A stretch of DNA of 64,000 bases, taken from positions 3,936,501-4,000,500 of the forward strand of contig NC_135013.1 in assembly GCF_051020955.1 (NCBI RefSeq), read 5' to 3'. Shown here piece after piece: positions 47,990-60,365 of this stretch. The translations under genes and the position numbers were made by a program. Below the pieces are notes generated by a model. That model was not told the DNA's origin. It saw nothing but the letters and a program-made list of their open reading frames with translations, and did no database searches. The stretch is from Megalopta genalis (lineage: Eukaryota > Arthropoda > Insecta > Hymenoptera > Halictidae). Each line of letters begins with the position of its first letter. Within the stretch, counting starts at the first letter, position 1.

Positions 47990-48800
47990 ATTCGAACGGT
48001 TTGATTTCTTTTTTTCTTTTTAGCTTCCTTCTTTTTAGTGAGATATGTATGTTAATGCGAAATGTTTGAAACAATTTTGTGTCTATAGCAAGTGGGAAAT
48101 CGCAAGATTGTTTCAATAAAATTAGAAAATAATCCAATCGTATGTATACAGTATTTACAACGTATTTATTTTATTTGAAATAAGCACCGAGCTTCGCTGA
48201 GAAAAATATTCGAACGGTTAGATTTCTTTCTTTCTTTTTAGCTTTCTTTTTTTTTAGTGAAATATGTATGTTAATGCGAAATGTTTGAAACAATTTTGTG
48301 CCTATAGCAAAAGGGAAATCGCAAGATTGTTTCAATAAAATTAGAAAATAATACAATCATGTGTATACAGTATTTACAACGTATTTATTTTATTTGAAAT
48401 AAGCATCGAGCTTCGCTGACAAAAATATTCGAACGCCGTAAATATTGTTACATTTTCACGTGTTAATATTTTAGTTATAGCAAGAGGGAAATCCCAAGAT
48501 TGTTTCAATAAAATTAGAAAATAATCCAATCGTATGTATGCAGTATTTACAATGTATTTATTTTATTTGAAATAAGCACCGAGCTTCGCTGACAAAAATA
48601 TTCGAACGCCGTAAATATTGTTACATTTTCACGTGTTAATATTTTAGTTATAGCAAGAGGGAAATCCCAAGATTGTTTCAATAAAATTAGAAAATAATCC
48701 AATCGTATGTATGCAGTATTTACAATGTATTTATTTTATTTGAAATAAGCACCGAGCTTCGCTGATAAAAATATTCGAACGCCGTAAATACTGTTACATT
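47990..48800. repeat. 173-219-bp tandem repeat, about 4-5 copies
   Basis: AAGCACCGAGCTTCGCTGA or its variant recurs at 48182, 48401, 48574 and 48747. Units also share CGCAAGATTGTTTCAATAAA and ATTAGAAAATAATCCAATCG. The first two units carry an extra T-rich 46-bp segment, hence 219 versus 173 bp. A family B MITE abuts the right end. Confidence 0.92.
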
Positions 48801-48808
48801 TTCGCGTG

Positions 48809-49055
48809 TTAACCCTTCGCACTCGAAGCCATATTAATTGTAAATTTAAATGAACTTTCCCGACTTATGGTATTTCCATTCTAATGACAAAGTGCATTTT
48901 ATCCATATGAAATTGGGTCTTGTGACTCGTACAACAGTTAAGACTTTTAACAATTCTTAATATACGTAAGCTTAGTTATGATGAAAATTATCTTGGAACG
49001 TGGTGTAACTATTTTCGCGGTGCCTCGGAGTCACCACTCGAGTGCAAAGGGTTAA
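48809..49055. mobile_element. TTAA-flanked MITE family B, copy 4
   Basis: TTAACCCTTCGCACTCGAAG at the left; CGAGTGCAAAGGGTTAA at the right. It has the same internal order as copy 1, including GTGCCTCGGAGTCACCACTC. Confidence 0.87.
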
Positions 49056-49061
49056 CCCTTT

Positions 49062-49134
<73 letters not shown>

Positions 49135-49365
49135 AGAGAAAGAGAAAAAGAGAGAGAGTGGGAGAGAAAGAGAAAAAGAGAGAGAGTGGGAGAGAAAGAA
49201 AAAAGAGAGAGAGTGGGAGAGAAAGAAAAAAGAGAGAGAGGGAGAGAAAGAGAGAAATAGTATAGCAAGTATAGAACAGTATAGAAAATAGTATAGCATA
49301 AGGGGCCAGGGTGAGAATCGAAGAGAGAGAGAGAGAGGGAGAGAGAGAGAGAGAGAGAAAGTTAA
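49062..49365. repeat. (GA)n microsatellite and purine tract
   Basis: A pure GA run of about 65 bp is followed by imperfect GGGAGAGAAAGAGAAAAAGA units, then the segment AGTATAGCATAAGGGGCCAG leading into another GA run. Confidence 0.97.
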
Positions 49366-50239
49366 TTGCGAAGGACCGATATCCGAATTGAAATTAATTT
49401 CTTCTCTCTCGACGATTTCGTTAAACGTAGAAGAAAGTAGGAGCAGTCCTTAAATTCTTTTAATGTCTTCATTCCTTGGAATTTCACCTAGCCATTCTCT
49501 CTTTTTATCGTAAAATCCGCATAAAAGACCGCGGTCCAGCAAATTAACGTGCCGGCCGATTAAAACGACTTTTCCCGATACCCCGAAGAAACTGTTTCTG
49601 GAAGGCGGCGAGCGCGTTGCGACGATCATATCGTCATTTATTTATACTTATTTCGCGCACAAGTAATGGCTTTTTACGCAAGAAGGGTAAAGATAAGAAT
49701 AACCTGTAATTACGCGAATTTATGTTTATTTTTACTGTACCGACGCAATTATTTCCATCTTTATTGCAACCGTCCAGGTAACGGGCTTGTTGTAACACTT
49801 TGCGCACGGTCTTAATTTCCTGTTAATAACTTAAAATCTGCTTGTTGCAAATCGAAAGCATCGTGGTCAAATAAGGTCGGATAACTGCGGGTAACACTTC
49901 GCCGGGCAACTATTTTTTTTTCTCGCTGTCGCGTGACGATAGTTTTCACGTAACAGTTTTTCGCGTGACGGCGGTACGATGACAAATTTTTACTTTCGAT
50001 CCGCGCCCTCCCCCCCCCCCTCTCTCTCCCTCCCGCTACCGCCGCGGCTCCGTTGTATCGCGGTCTCGAAGAACGCCGGACGACTGTGAGAATTGGCTCG
50101 ATGTTCAAGCAGATTGTACGGTTGATGTTTATTGTTTATAAAACCGTTCTCCGGCGGTCGCGTTCCAAGCGCGCGGCAAGGGGTGCATAAAATTTTCGAG
50201 AATTTTATTCGGACACGCGCGTCGACGAGGATGAGAATA

Positions 50240-51235
50240 GGAGAGAGAGACACAGAGAGACTCGTATAGCATAAGAGATCAGGGTGAAAATCGAAGAGAG
50301 AAAGAGAGAGGGAGAAAAAAGAGAAAGGGAGAGACTCGTATAGCATAAGAGACCAGGATGAAAATCGAAGAGAGAGAAAGAGAAAAAGAGAGAGAGAGAG
50401 GTAGAGAAAGAGAGAGACTCGTATAGCATAAGGAACCAGGGTGAGAATCGAAGAGAGAGAGTGAGACAGCGAGAGAGAGAAAGAAAGTGAGACAGAAAGA
50501 GAGAGAAAGAGGGAGAAAGAGGGAGAAAGAGAGTGAGACAGAAAGAGAGAGAAAGAGAGTGAAAAAGAGAGAAAGATAGAGAGTGAAAAAGAGAGAAAGA
50601 GGGAGAGTGAAAAAGAGAGAAAGAGGGAGAAAGATAGAGACTGGAAAAGAGAGAAAGATAGAGAGCGAAAAAGAGAGAAAGAGGGAGAAAGATAGAGAGA
50701 AATAAAGAGAGTGAAAAAGATAGAGAGAAATAAAGAAAGAGAGAGAAAGATAGAGAGAAATAAAGAGAGTGAAAAAGATAGAGAGAAATAAAGAAAGAGA
50801 GAGAAAGATAGAGAGAAATAAAGAGAGAGGAGGATAGAGAAAAATAAAGAAATAGAGAGAAAGATAGAGAGAAATAAAGAGAGAGAAAGATAGAGAAAAA
50901 TAAAGAAAGAGAGAGAAAGATAAAGAGAAATAAAGAAAGAGAGAGAAAGATAGAGAGAAATAAAGAAAGAGAGAGAAAGATAGAGAGAAATAAAGAGAGA
51001 GGGTAGAGAAAAATAAAGAAATAGAGAGAAAGATAGAGAGAAATAAAGAGAGAGAAAGATAGAGAAAAATAAAGAAAGAGAGAGAAAGATAAAGAGAAAT
51101 AAAGAAAGAGAGAGAAAGATAGAGAGAAATAAAGAAAGAGAGAGAAAGATAGAGAGAAATAAAGAGAGTGAAAAAGAGAGAAAGAGGGAGAAAGTTAGAG
51201 AGAAAGAAAGAAAGAGAGAAAAAGGGGAGAAAGAG
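50240..51235. repeat. 1-kb all-purine repeat tract
   Basis: Nearly 1 kb of A and G only on the plus strand, beginning with about three copies of a unit containing CTCGTATAGCATAAGAGACC. It then passes into GAGAGAAAGATAGAGAGAAA and AATAAAGAAAGA units. A block of about 180 bp (50,820-51,000) is repeated at 51,000-51,180. Long minus-strand frames are artefacts. Confidence 0.95.
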
Positions 51236-51529
51236 ACCCGTATAACATAAGGGATCTCGTGCAACGCTGCAATTGTCGCAGGGGTCAGTGCGCCAACGGC
51301 CGATCTCGAAACACTACGCCGACTATGTGACTATACCGTTGTCAGTTTGCGAACAAACGGTAACGCGAGTCCTGCATTGACGTACTTCCGTCCCGTGACC
51401 GTCTAACGGGGTGACGAAGTTGCGCGCGGATGCGCGATGTCACTCGCAGTCCTTTTCGCGCTACTATTGTCGCATTGTATGCAGATACGCACACGTAAAT
51501 ATATACGTTTCAACTTATTTCGATATCTC

Positions 51530-51530
51530 T

Positions 51531-51566
<36 letters not shown>

Positions 51567-51615
51567 CCTGTGTGTGTGTGTGTGTGTTTGTTGTTTGTTT
51601 GTTTGTTTGTTCTTG
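51530..51615. repeat. Compound (CT)n (GT)n (TTTG)n microsatellite
   Basis: Consecutive CT, TG and TTTG runs. Confidence 0.95.
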
Positions 51616-52738
51616 TTTCTCTTTGTAGCGGAGACCGGTGGTAAAAGTATTGGGGGTCTGCCTCAATTGCAACAAAATGAAACTAAATAGCAAGTTTATT
51701 CATTCCTTAATCGCGTTGGCAGATTAAAGATACTACATTGACAATTTTTAAATTCTTTTAATCTTTCTACAATTTTAAATTTCCCAATTTTGGTAATAAA
51801 CAATTTCGTGTAAAATTCTCAGCCTATTAATTACAACATCGTATAGAAACTACGTAGACATTTATGTACTTAATATTAATAATACATTATTATATATTAA
51901 TATTATTAATTATAAAAAATAAATAAATAAAAAAATAAATAAATTATATTTTAATATTATTAATATTATATTATTATATATTATATATACAATATATTAA
52001 TTAAAAATACTACCTTAATTAGTCGACGGTAATACACGATAACATTTTTAAATCGTACAAATGTTTATGCTCTTTGTTGCATCGGATGCAATGTATTGTT
52101 GAAACTCGAAGTACGATAAATAGACTGCGGATATTTATGCAAAATAAAAGTTTACTCGCATTGATTGCAAGATGCAGGAACTTAACAAACATTGAAGTCG
52201 TTTCTTAATGATTTTAACGAGTTAAACATATAATAGTGTTAAATATAATAGTATCATGAAATTATTTAAATATCGTCACCGTTTTAAATTTGATCTACTC
52301 GTAAAATTCGCAGTCTAATGATAACAAATGCATTGCGAATTTGCATAAGTTTCTGATACACGCGTTGCGACGCAGTTCAACGTTTCAGGAAACTGCAACG
52401 TTGTACATGTAATATATACACTTTCTTATCTTAAAATAGCTCTGGATGCAAACGAAATAATTCTGCATATATGCACTTCCTGCTTTCGTATAAATTATTC
52501 GAGACGATTGTACGGTTTTGTAGACGTTCGAGACTAATGATAACATGTAATTTAATCCAATCTCGCGAAATAAACGCGCCATTTGTGGTTCATCCCTTGT
52601 GCATCGTTCGAATTGCCTGCACGGGTTATTTATTATCCTGCACGGATTATGTAAAAGAAGATGACCATTAATATACATATATGCATAATAATAATAATGC
52701 ATAATATAATGTATTCGAATATTATTCTAGATAAACTA
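51616..52738. other. AT-rich DNA, no gene seen
   Basis: Contains an almost pure A/T tract at 51,870-52,000 and otherwise unremarkable DNA. No features are supported. Confidence 0.5.
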
Positions 52739-52974
52739 TAAACCCTTTGCACCCGAAGCCATTTTAACTGGAAATCCAAAATCGTTTTTTTCTATCTATT
52801 CTATTTTCATTTTATACAACATAAGGCATTACATGCATATGAAATTGAGTATTGTTACTCGTACGACCGTTACATTATTGACAGTTTTTTAAATAGAAAT
52901 AAAAGTGTGCTTTTGAACTTAATGCAACAATTCTTGCGATGGCTCAGGGTCACCATTCGAGTGCAAAGGGTTAA
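52739..52974. mobile_element. TTAA-flanked MITE family B, copy 5
   Basis: AACCCTTTGCACCCGAAGCC at the left (the first TTAA has decayed) and CGAGTGCAAAGGGTTAA at the right. The most diverged of the full-length copies. Confidence 0.8.
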
Positions 52975-53029
52975 TATAAATCTTCCATTCGAAGGATAAT
53001 AATTGACCCGAACAAAAGTGCTTTGAGCC

Positions 53030-53850
53030 TAAACGATCAGTAAAGGTCAATAAAATTGATGGAAAATAAAAAGAATGGAACTATCAATTTTGAATTCGGA
53101 TAATTGAAGTTCTATGGTACCAAAAAATAGGCAATTAAAGCTCGACTAAGTGGTCAGAAATCGACCAATAAAATTGATAGAAAATAAAAAGAATGAACTA
53201 TCAAGTTTGAATTCGGATAATTGAAGTTCTATGGTACCAAAAAATAGGCAATTAAAGCTCGACTAAGTGGTCAGAAATCGACCAATAAAATTGATAGAAA
53301 ATAAAAAGAATTGAACTATCAAGTTTGAATTCGGATAATTGAAGTTCTATGGTACCAAAAAATAGGCAATTAAAACTCGACTAAACGGTCAGTAAACGCC
53401 CAATAAAATTGATGGAAAATAAAAAGAATTGAACTACCAAGTTTGAATTCGGATAATTGAAGTTCTATGGTACCAAAAAAAAGGCAATTAAAGCTCGACT
53501 AAGTGGTCAGAGATCGACCAATAAAATTGACGGAAATAAAAAGAATTGAACTATCAATTTTAAATTTGGATAATTGAAGTTCTGTGGTACCAAAAAATGG
53601 GCAATTAAAGCTCGTATAAACGGTCATCAAACGCCCATTAAACTCGATCCAAAATAAGAAGCATCGAACTATCAATTCTGAATCCGAATAATCAAAGTTC
53701 TGCGGTACCAAAAAATGGGCAATAAAAGCTCATCTAAACGGTCAGCAAACGCCCAATAAACTCGATCCAAAATAAAAAGCATCAAACTATCAATTTCGAA
53801 TCGGAATAATCAAAGTTCTACGGTACCAAAAAAGCACAATCAAAGTTCGC
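53030..53850. repeat. 118-bp tandem repeat, 7 copies
   Basis: The GGTACC site recurs at 53116, 53233, 53351, 53469, 53586, 53704 and 53822. Units share AATTGAAGTTCTATGGTACC and GGCAATTAAAGCTCGAC. The rightmost three units are more diverged. Confidence 0.95.
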
Positions 53851-54754
53851 CTAAACGGCCAGTGGACAGCCAGCCCTAAGAGAAATAATCGGGCGCCCGA
53901 GGTCGCGAAGAGCGGATGACCCGGCGTGACCACCTCTAAACGAGGAAGTATTCCGCTCGCGATCTGTTTCGTAAGGGACAAAGAGCCCGATAAAAACGAT
54001 TAAACTGCTAATGAGGATCGTTTTTCGAGCGGCGTCGGCGTCAGTGGCGGCGGCGGAACACGATGGTTGTGCAGTAGTTTCGTGGCCGCGGATACCGAGC
54101 GTGGACTGTGGTCACCGGTGCACTGACCTCCGATCCATTGCTGGCAACCAACGAACCGACTACTCGCCGAGTGAAAGTATCCGCGGTTATACTTGCTTAG
54201 CCGGGGCATGTGCGTGCGCAAATATGTACATACATACATACATATATGTATACGCGGCGGCCCGCTGAATATAACCCGGCATTCCGAGGCTACATCGAAT
54301 TCGGATTTCTCGATGGTCACACATCGGGCATCGGGCATCGGTGTATAACAGAGTACATATTTTCTTTTTTTTTCTACTAGCACGCTAAGACGAGCCACTC
54401 TCGGCTCTCGCGAGTTTCTGGCATCGGGTGAGCCGAAGCGTTCCTCGAGCCGAAGCGTTTCTTGCTGCGAACTGTAAGCAATTCCCATGAATAGAGCGGG
54501 CCACCTGGTGCCGCTTCAATTTACATTCGATTCACGAAACGTCACGCGCGTACGCGATATTTTCCATATCACTGTGGAAGCTGGCTGCAGGTACAGGGTC
54601 GTTCAAAAGTATCTTTAGCATGTCGAACGAGAATAACCGTCGAATGCCATGCTTGTTCCTTTTTTCGTCACTTTCTTTATATTATTATTATCTCATTATA
54701 TTATTATTTATAATAATAATACATAATAATGTAACAATATAATTTATAATAATA
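53851..54754. other. Mixed DNA between repeat blocks
   Basis: GC-richer unique DNA to about 54,600, with an ACAT microsatellite near 54,230, then A/T-only repeats. No domain is recognised in the open frames on either strand. Confidence 0.4.
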
Positions 54755-56590
54755 TGTAATAGTATTATTATTATTAATAATAATTAGTAATATTAATCCT
54801 TCGCACACTTCTGGCACCTAGGAAAAGCCGAGGAAAATTACACGAATTCGAAGCGACAGTTCAGATGAATTTTGAGATATGTTCTTGCGGGGCTATTTAT
54901 ACGCAAATTAGTTGAAATGAAAGCTAGAAGTGTCTACTTTAAGATAGGGTAGATTATATTGCGATGGAATGACGAGATCATTTTGAAACATTAAAAGGTT
55001 TGTCAACCCTAAATTGCCAACCTCTGACGTCGTGGGGTTGACAAGATTTAAAAGGAACAGTTAAGATGGATTTTATGTTACGTTCTCGAGGAGCTATTTC
55101 TACCCAATTTAGCTGAAATGAAAGCTGAAAGTGTCTACTTCAAGACAGGGTAGATTAGATCGCAATAGGACGATAATATCGTTTTCAAAAATTGAAAGGA
55201 ATCGATCTTTGACATCATGGGGTCGACAAGATTTAAAAGGAAAAGTTCAGATGGATGATAAGATACGTTCCCGGAGAGCTATTTCTACGCAATTTAGCTG
55301 AAATGAAAGCGGAAAGTGTCTACTTTAAGACGGGGTAGATTAGATTGCGATGGAATGACGAATGGAGTCGTATGCGATTGAAGAGCGTGCTAAAGTTACT
55401 CAAATTTATTCTAAAAATCGGTGTTCGAATTACGTGATTTTTTCGGCGTACATAATCGTACGTCCGAGCGAAGAATTCGAAATTTGGTCGACAAATTTGA
55501 TAAAACGGGATCCGTTCGTGACGAATCGGAAGTCTGACGGACCGAGAACAGCTCGCTCGAATGGAAACATTGCCGCCGTTCGCGAAAGTGTTGCTAACGA
55601 ACCGACAACATCGATTCCACGCTGTTCTCGAGAATCGAACGTTTCTTACGGCGGTTCGCGGCGAATTTTCCATAAAGATTTGCATTTGCACGCTGGTAAA
55701 ATTCAATTTACGCAAGACTCGAAAGAACGTGACGATTTGCAATGCAGAAATTTCGTCGATTGGTTGTTACAACATCATTCGATCGATGCATTTTGTTTTT
55801 ATAGAACGTCGTCTTCGGCGAGATGGGGAGATGAAAATTCTAAAGCTATTCGAGAAAGATCACTTTGTCCAATAAAAGTTACCGTTTCGCGTGGATGTTG
55901 GTCGAAAGACGTGATCCTTTTCGAAAACCAGAACGAAGATGATGTTAGAGGTCGATTTCTTTTAATTTTTGAAAACGATATTATCGTCCTATTGCGATCT
56001 AATCTATCCTGTCTTGAAGTAGACACTTTCAGCTTTCATTTCAGCTAAATTGCGTAGAAATAGCTCCAGGAGAACGTATCATAAAATCCATCTGAACCTT
56101 TCCTTTTAAATCTTGTCGACCCCATGATGTCAAAGATCGATTCCTTTTAATTTTTCAAAATGATCTCGTCATTCCATCGCAATCTAATCTACCCTGTCTT
56201 GAAGTAGACACTTTCAGTTTTCATTTCAGCTAAATTGGGTAGAAATAGCTCCTCGAGAACGTATCATAAAATCCATCTTAACTGTTCCTTTTAAATCTTG
56301 GCAACCCCACGACGTCAGAGGTTGGCAATTTAGGGTTGACAAACCTTTTAATGTTTCAAAATGTTCTCGTCATTCCATCGCAATATAATCTACCCTATCT
56401 TAAAGTAGACACTTCTAGCTTTCATTTCAACTAATTTGCGTATAAATAGCCCCGCAAGAACATATCTCAAAATTCATCTGAACTGTCGCTTCGAATTCGT
56501 GTAATTTTCCTCGGCTTTTCCTAGGTGCCAGAAGTGTGCGAAGGATTAATATTACTAATTATTATTAATAATAATAATACTATTATATTT
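54755..56590. mobile_element. Foldback transposon with ~600-bp terminal inverted repeats
   Basis: Left arm 54,755-55,360 and right arm about 55,965-56,590 are inverted copies: TTCGCACACTTCTGGCACCT at 54,800 is mirrored by AGGTGCCAGAAGTGTGCGAA at 56,524. Each arm contains three imperfect tandem subunits, each with CTGAAATGAAAGC, GTGTCTACTT and GGGTAGATTA motifs. The interior encodes a damaged mariner-type transposase. A long-inverted-repeat Tc1/mariner relative is inferred. Confidence 0.92.
55362..56048 (+). pseudogene. Broken mariner/Tc1-type transposase
   Basis: An open frame whose middle resembles insect IS630-Tc1-mariner transposases: a helix-turn-helix linker region (KSDGPRTARSNGNIAAVRES), then DLHLHAGKIQFTQDSKE, LQCRNFVDWLLQHH and WGDENSKAIRE followed by PIKVTVSRGCWS. 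Family members carry a segment with the first catalytic Asp between DWLLQHH and WGDEN. Here that segment is replaced by the short stretch DAFCFYRTSSSAR, so the first catalytic residue appears to be deleted. The frame runs into the right inverted repeat after FFEN-like FENQNEDD, losing the rest of the catalytic domain. The start is nominal because the N-terminus overlaps the left arm. It cannot be active. Confidence 0.8.
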
Positions 56591-57839
56591 TATTATATAT
56601 TATATATTGTTATATTATTATATTATTATATATTATCATAAATAATAATATTATTAATAATATTAATTCACATTAACATGGTTTTAAGAAAAGGTCTCCG
56701 AGAATAATTCCCATTCAAAAAACACCCCCAAAAATCTCAGCAAGTAATAATAGCACTCAAATGGAAAGATCACAACCACATTCCCACCAGAACATCCCCC
56801 AAAAATTCAAAACAACCCTTACGAATAAACCACGAAAGCTATGCGGGTCGATTAAAAAAATCGACGGACGCGACACGTTGGCGCGTCACCGTTCCAGTAA
56901 AAGTTAACGCGCCGCATATACGTTTGCACCGACATAATCGAATCGTCGCGAGACACAGCCGAGCTGCATCGTAGTCGGCGAGTAAAAACTGTAATTTCCG
57001 AGGCGAGGTGCACGCGCTGTGTACGCGGCGCGCGTACGCCCGCCGATTATTTGCCGGTTCAAGTACCGCAGCGAGCTAAGCTACTGATTTCTAATGGAAA
57101 TCGCGGAGAATCGCGACGAGCATAATTCTTCGGTTTGTTTAAAGGGGCGAGCGCGTGCGCGCGCGCACGGTCGCGTTGGCACGCGACGAATGTGAGCTTT
57201 CTAACTGATTTTAATACCGGTCCCCGGATTCATATACGCCCGGGCTAGCCGAACAACGTTCCGGATCGATGGGATCTACCGCGACGGGGTTATCGTGAAA
57301 GAGGAAAGGTCGATCGGGGGACCGATCCTCTCTCTCCCCACGGCGAGGAAGTGTGCCATCGGCGGGCCGCCATCTTGGAGAACATTAAACCAGACCGAGC
57401 GGAATACTAATATATCGTCGTCACGAAAGTCATCGCGCTTTATCATCCGGCGGGCACGGGGCCGCGGGATTCCCACTGTTTTCTTCGCGATTTCTCAAAG
57501 CGGAATGTCAACCTTGCCTCTCAAAGTTGTCGCGCGAACGTACGCGACGGGATAAATCTTGATTCCTAGAGACGCGGGGAACAGCCGGCCAGGCCGACAG
57601 CCGATGTTAATGGTCCGGCAGTCAGAGTTGGCCATCAATGGGCCGACATTGTTAGCGTGATCGATGACCGCGATTAAAAGTTGACGTTGCGCGGTTGGGA
57701 TACAAAAATTCTGGGACGATCGAGAGTCTAGCGTGACCGAGGGATTTCATCGTCGATCGAGTTTCGTCGTTGTTTCTGCAATTCTACGGTCGACTACTTC
57801 GAATCTAATCGCGCTGTTTCGAGACTGCAACTGACACTA
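56591..57839. other. Unannotated, GC-rich in the middle
   Basis: CpG-rich DNA at 56,840-57,560 with GCGCGCGCGCAC-type runs and a short frame at 57,295-57,555. It looks like a promoter-type or unmethylated CpG region, but no gene was recognised. Confidence 0.35.
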
Positions 57840-57869
57840 AGTTCTAGAAGCGAATTGTGTACATTGTTT

Positions 57870-58240
57870 TATAGTAATTGCGAGATTGAATTTTAGTTGA
57901 AGTTCGTACGATTTATGTGTTATAATATATGCTTGAGTAAGTAAGTTCATTTATTTATAAGATCGAATTTTATTTGAACTTCGTACGATTTATATTGTAA
58001 TATATGCTCGAGTAAACAAGTTTGTTTATTTACGAGATTGAATTTTAATTAAATTTCGTACGATTCATATTATATGTTTGAGTAAAGAAATTTATTTATT
58101 TATGAAATCGAATTTTATTTGAACTTCGTACGATTTTTATTACAGTAAATGCTCGAGTAAAACAATTCATTTATTTACGAGATTGAAGTTTATTTAAACA
58201 TCGTACGATTTCTATTACAATATACGCTCGAGTAAAAATG
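57870..58240. repeat. ~80-bp tandem repeat, five copies
   Basis: Units share GAATTTTATTTGAACTTCGT, ACGATTTATAT and GCTCGAGTAAAC-type segments. They are moderately diverged. Confidence 0.88.
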
Positions 58241-58328
58241 TTAATCTGAGATATATCTCGTAGAAACATTTATATAACATTTACGATCCGTAAAACAAAA
58301 AACCAGAAACTAGTCATTTTGACAGTTA

Positions 58329-58745
58329 TGCAGGGTACCCATAATTATGTTAATTATTCTGTTATTAATATATAATAATATTTAATATTTCTAATTAATA
58401 TGTTACGTTAATTAATTCCCGAGGCCATTTGAAGCAACTTTTTCCTTAGCGAAAATGCGATCCGCGGCTTCGTTTACGAGTTATTCGCGAAAAACAATGA
58501 CCAACGAAATGCGAGCTCGCCTAGCGCTAGGCAGCCGAGCCAATCAGCGGGAACCGGGCTTCGCGCGCTCGTTGGCTCGGCCGCCTCGCGTCGCCTAGAG
58601 CTCGCCTCTCATTGGTCACTGTTTTTCGCGAATAACTCGTAAACGAAGCCGCGGATCGCATTTTCGCTAAGGAAAAAGTTGCTTCAAATTTCCTCAGGAA
58701 TCACCTCTTCCCAATTATTAACATAATTACGAGACACCCAACAGT
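58329..58745. mobile_element. Palindromic MITE family A, copy 5 (diverged)
   Basis: Arms GAAGCAACTTTTTCCTTAGC and GCTAAGGAAAAAGTTGCTTC are a perfect inverse pair. The core has ACCAACGAAATGCGAGCTCG mirrored by CTCATTGGTCACTG. The outer ends (GCAGGGTACCCATAATTATG) differ from other copies, and the left arm carries an AT-rich insertion. Confidence 0.82.
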
Positions 58746-59545
58746 ATACGTTTCTCATTTACTTCCAAAACATTTTATAATCAATATCGCACATATTTCC
58801 TCAAAATCGTCGTATCCAACACGTAAAAAAGAAGTTAAATTAAAATCAAACTATGTTTTAATATTTATTAAATTAAGTAATCAGCTCGAATAAAGCTCGC
58901 GCCGTCTTACACCGGTAAAACCGTTTCATAAATGTCGGTCCACGACTCCGCGGTAGCCGCATAATAAATCCGCATAAATTCATCGAGGCGCCATTACCGG
59001 TTTCGTTCCACGAGCCAATGATCGTCGTTCGCCCTCTTTAAAAAGCGTTTCGCGGCGACGTAACACGGGGAATCGAGACTAAGCGACGGTAAACGCGAGA
59101 TAATGTCGCGAGTTTCACGGGAACCCGTTTGACCACGTCGAGAAAAAGAGCGCGTCGTTAGACACGCGCGCGCTCGGTAATCGCTTAAGCAATGCGTCGG
59201 CGATCGTTATCGCGATTCGCGAACGACGATAGGATCTCCGCGTGTCATTTCCCGGCACGCCGGACGGAGTTTTTCCTTCGGCCGCGTTCGGATTCTGTTA
59301 TCGGACGGACCGAGCCGTGCCGGAATTTTCTGTTCGCGTCGGAGGAAGCGCGCGAGGCCGCCGGAACCCCCGAGCCCGGCCCCCATTCCGTGGCCTTCGT
59401 TCTCGTGACTCCGCAGCCGTGCAATTACGATTCGCGAAAATTGCGGCCGCGCTCGGAAATTGCGGGATCCGGTGACGCGGCGCGCGGCGAAAATTGATGT
59501 TTACCGTGGACGAACGAGAATCGGTTCCGCGACTTCCCGTCGTGC
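58746..59545. other. GC-rich DNA, no gene recognised
   Basis: CpG-rich sequence with open frames on both strands that lack domains. These frames owe their length to low stop-codon density in GC-rich DNA. Confidence 0.4.
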
Positions 59546-59549
59546 TGCG

Positions 59550-59812
59550 GAATCGATCGGGATCGATCGGCACCGCTCGGCACCGGTCGCCGAATTTTTC
59601 GCGTCTCGCGCGCGTACGTCGCGTCGCGGAATCGATCGGCACCGGTCGCCGAATTTTTTCGCGTCTCGCGCGCGTTCGTCGCGTCGCGGAATCGATCGGC
59701 ACCGGTCGCCGAATTTCTGGCGTCTCGCGCGCGTTCGTCGCGTCGAGGAATCGATCGGCACCGGTCGCCGAATTTCTGGCGTCTCGCGCGCTTTCGTCGC
59801 GCCGCGTCGTAC
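59550..59812. repeat. ~60-bp GC-rich minisatellite, about 4 copies
   Basis: Units carry GAATCGATCGGCACCGGTCG then CCGAATTT and TCTCGCGCGCGTTCGTCGCG. Six-frame openness across the array is a repeat artefact. Confidence 0.93.
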
Positions 59813-60365
59813 AGCGATGCGATCTCATTGGCGTTCGGAACAATAATCGTAACTTCTGAACCGATTAATTATCGACCTAAATATGTTAATAATTTTTTGA
59901 AGGGAATTCAAAGATTAATCGATTTGTGCATAAATAATGTACGGTTATGCTAGGAAGAATTGCAACGATTTTGTCTTTTTTTCTGTTAGATAAAAAAGTT
60001 CTTTGGCAACATTTAGTGCTGCGATTTTTTAGAAACTGTGCACCGAATAATTTTTATTCGGGACATTCTTTTATTAAGAATTATTTGGTCTCGGATATAA
60101 CACACATTCTAATATAATTGATATGTTTAAAAATTCTTACATTTAAACAATTTTCGTTGTAACATTTCCTTCGTTCCAAAAGTATGTCAAAAAAATTCGC
60201 TATAATTTTCGCTATAATTGCTAAACCGTAGATCTCTGTGCAAAATACCACCGTTGCGCACCGTTTCATCGAAATTAGGATAACTCGATAGAAAGATAAG
60301 ATTACTCCTCCTGGACAAAATCAGAATATAATAAATTATCAGAATATATTAAATTATATATAATA

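Noticed and set aside
49990..51264. 424-codon Ser/Leu/Phe-rich minus-strand frame
   Set aside because: It is the translation of the CT strand of the purine repeat; no signal of a real membrane protein.
59192..59846. Arg-rich frames on both strands
   Set aside because: They cover a 60-bp GC-rich minisatellite, with repetitive RASRARSSRRGIDRHRSPNF-type products in several frames.
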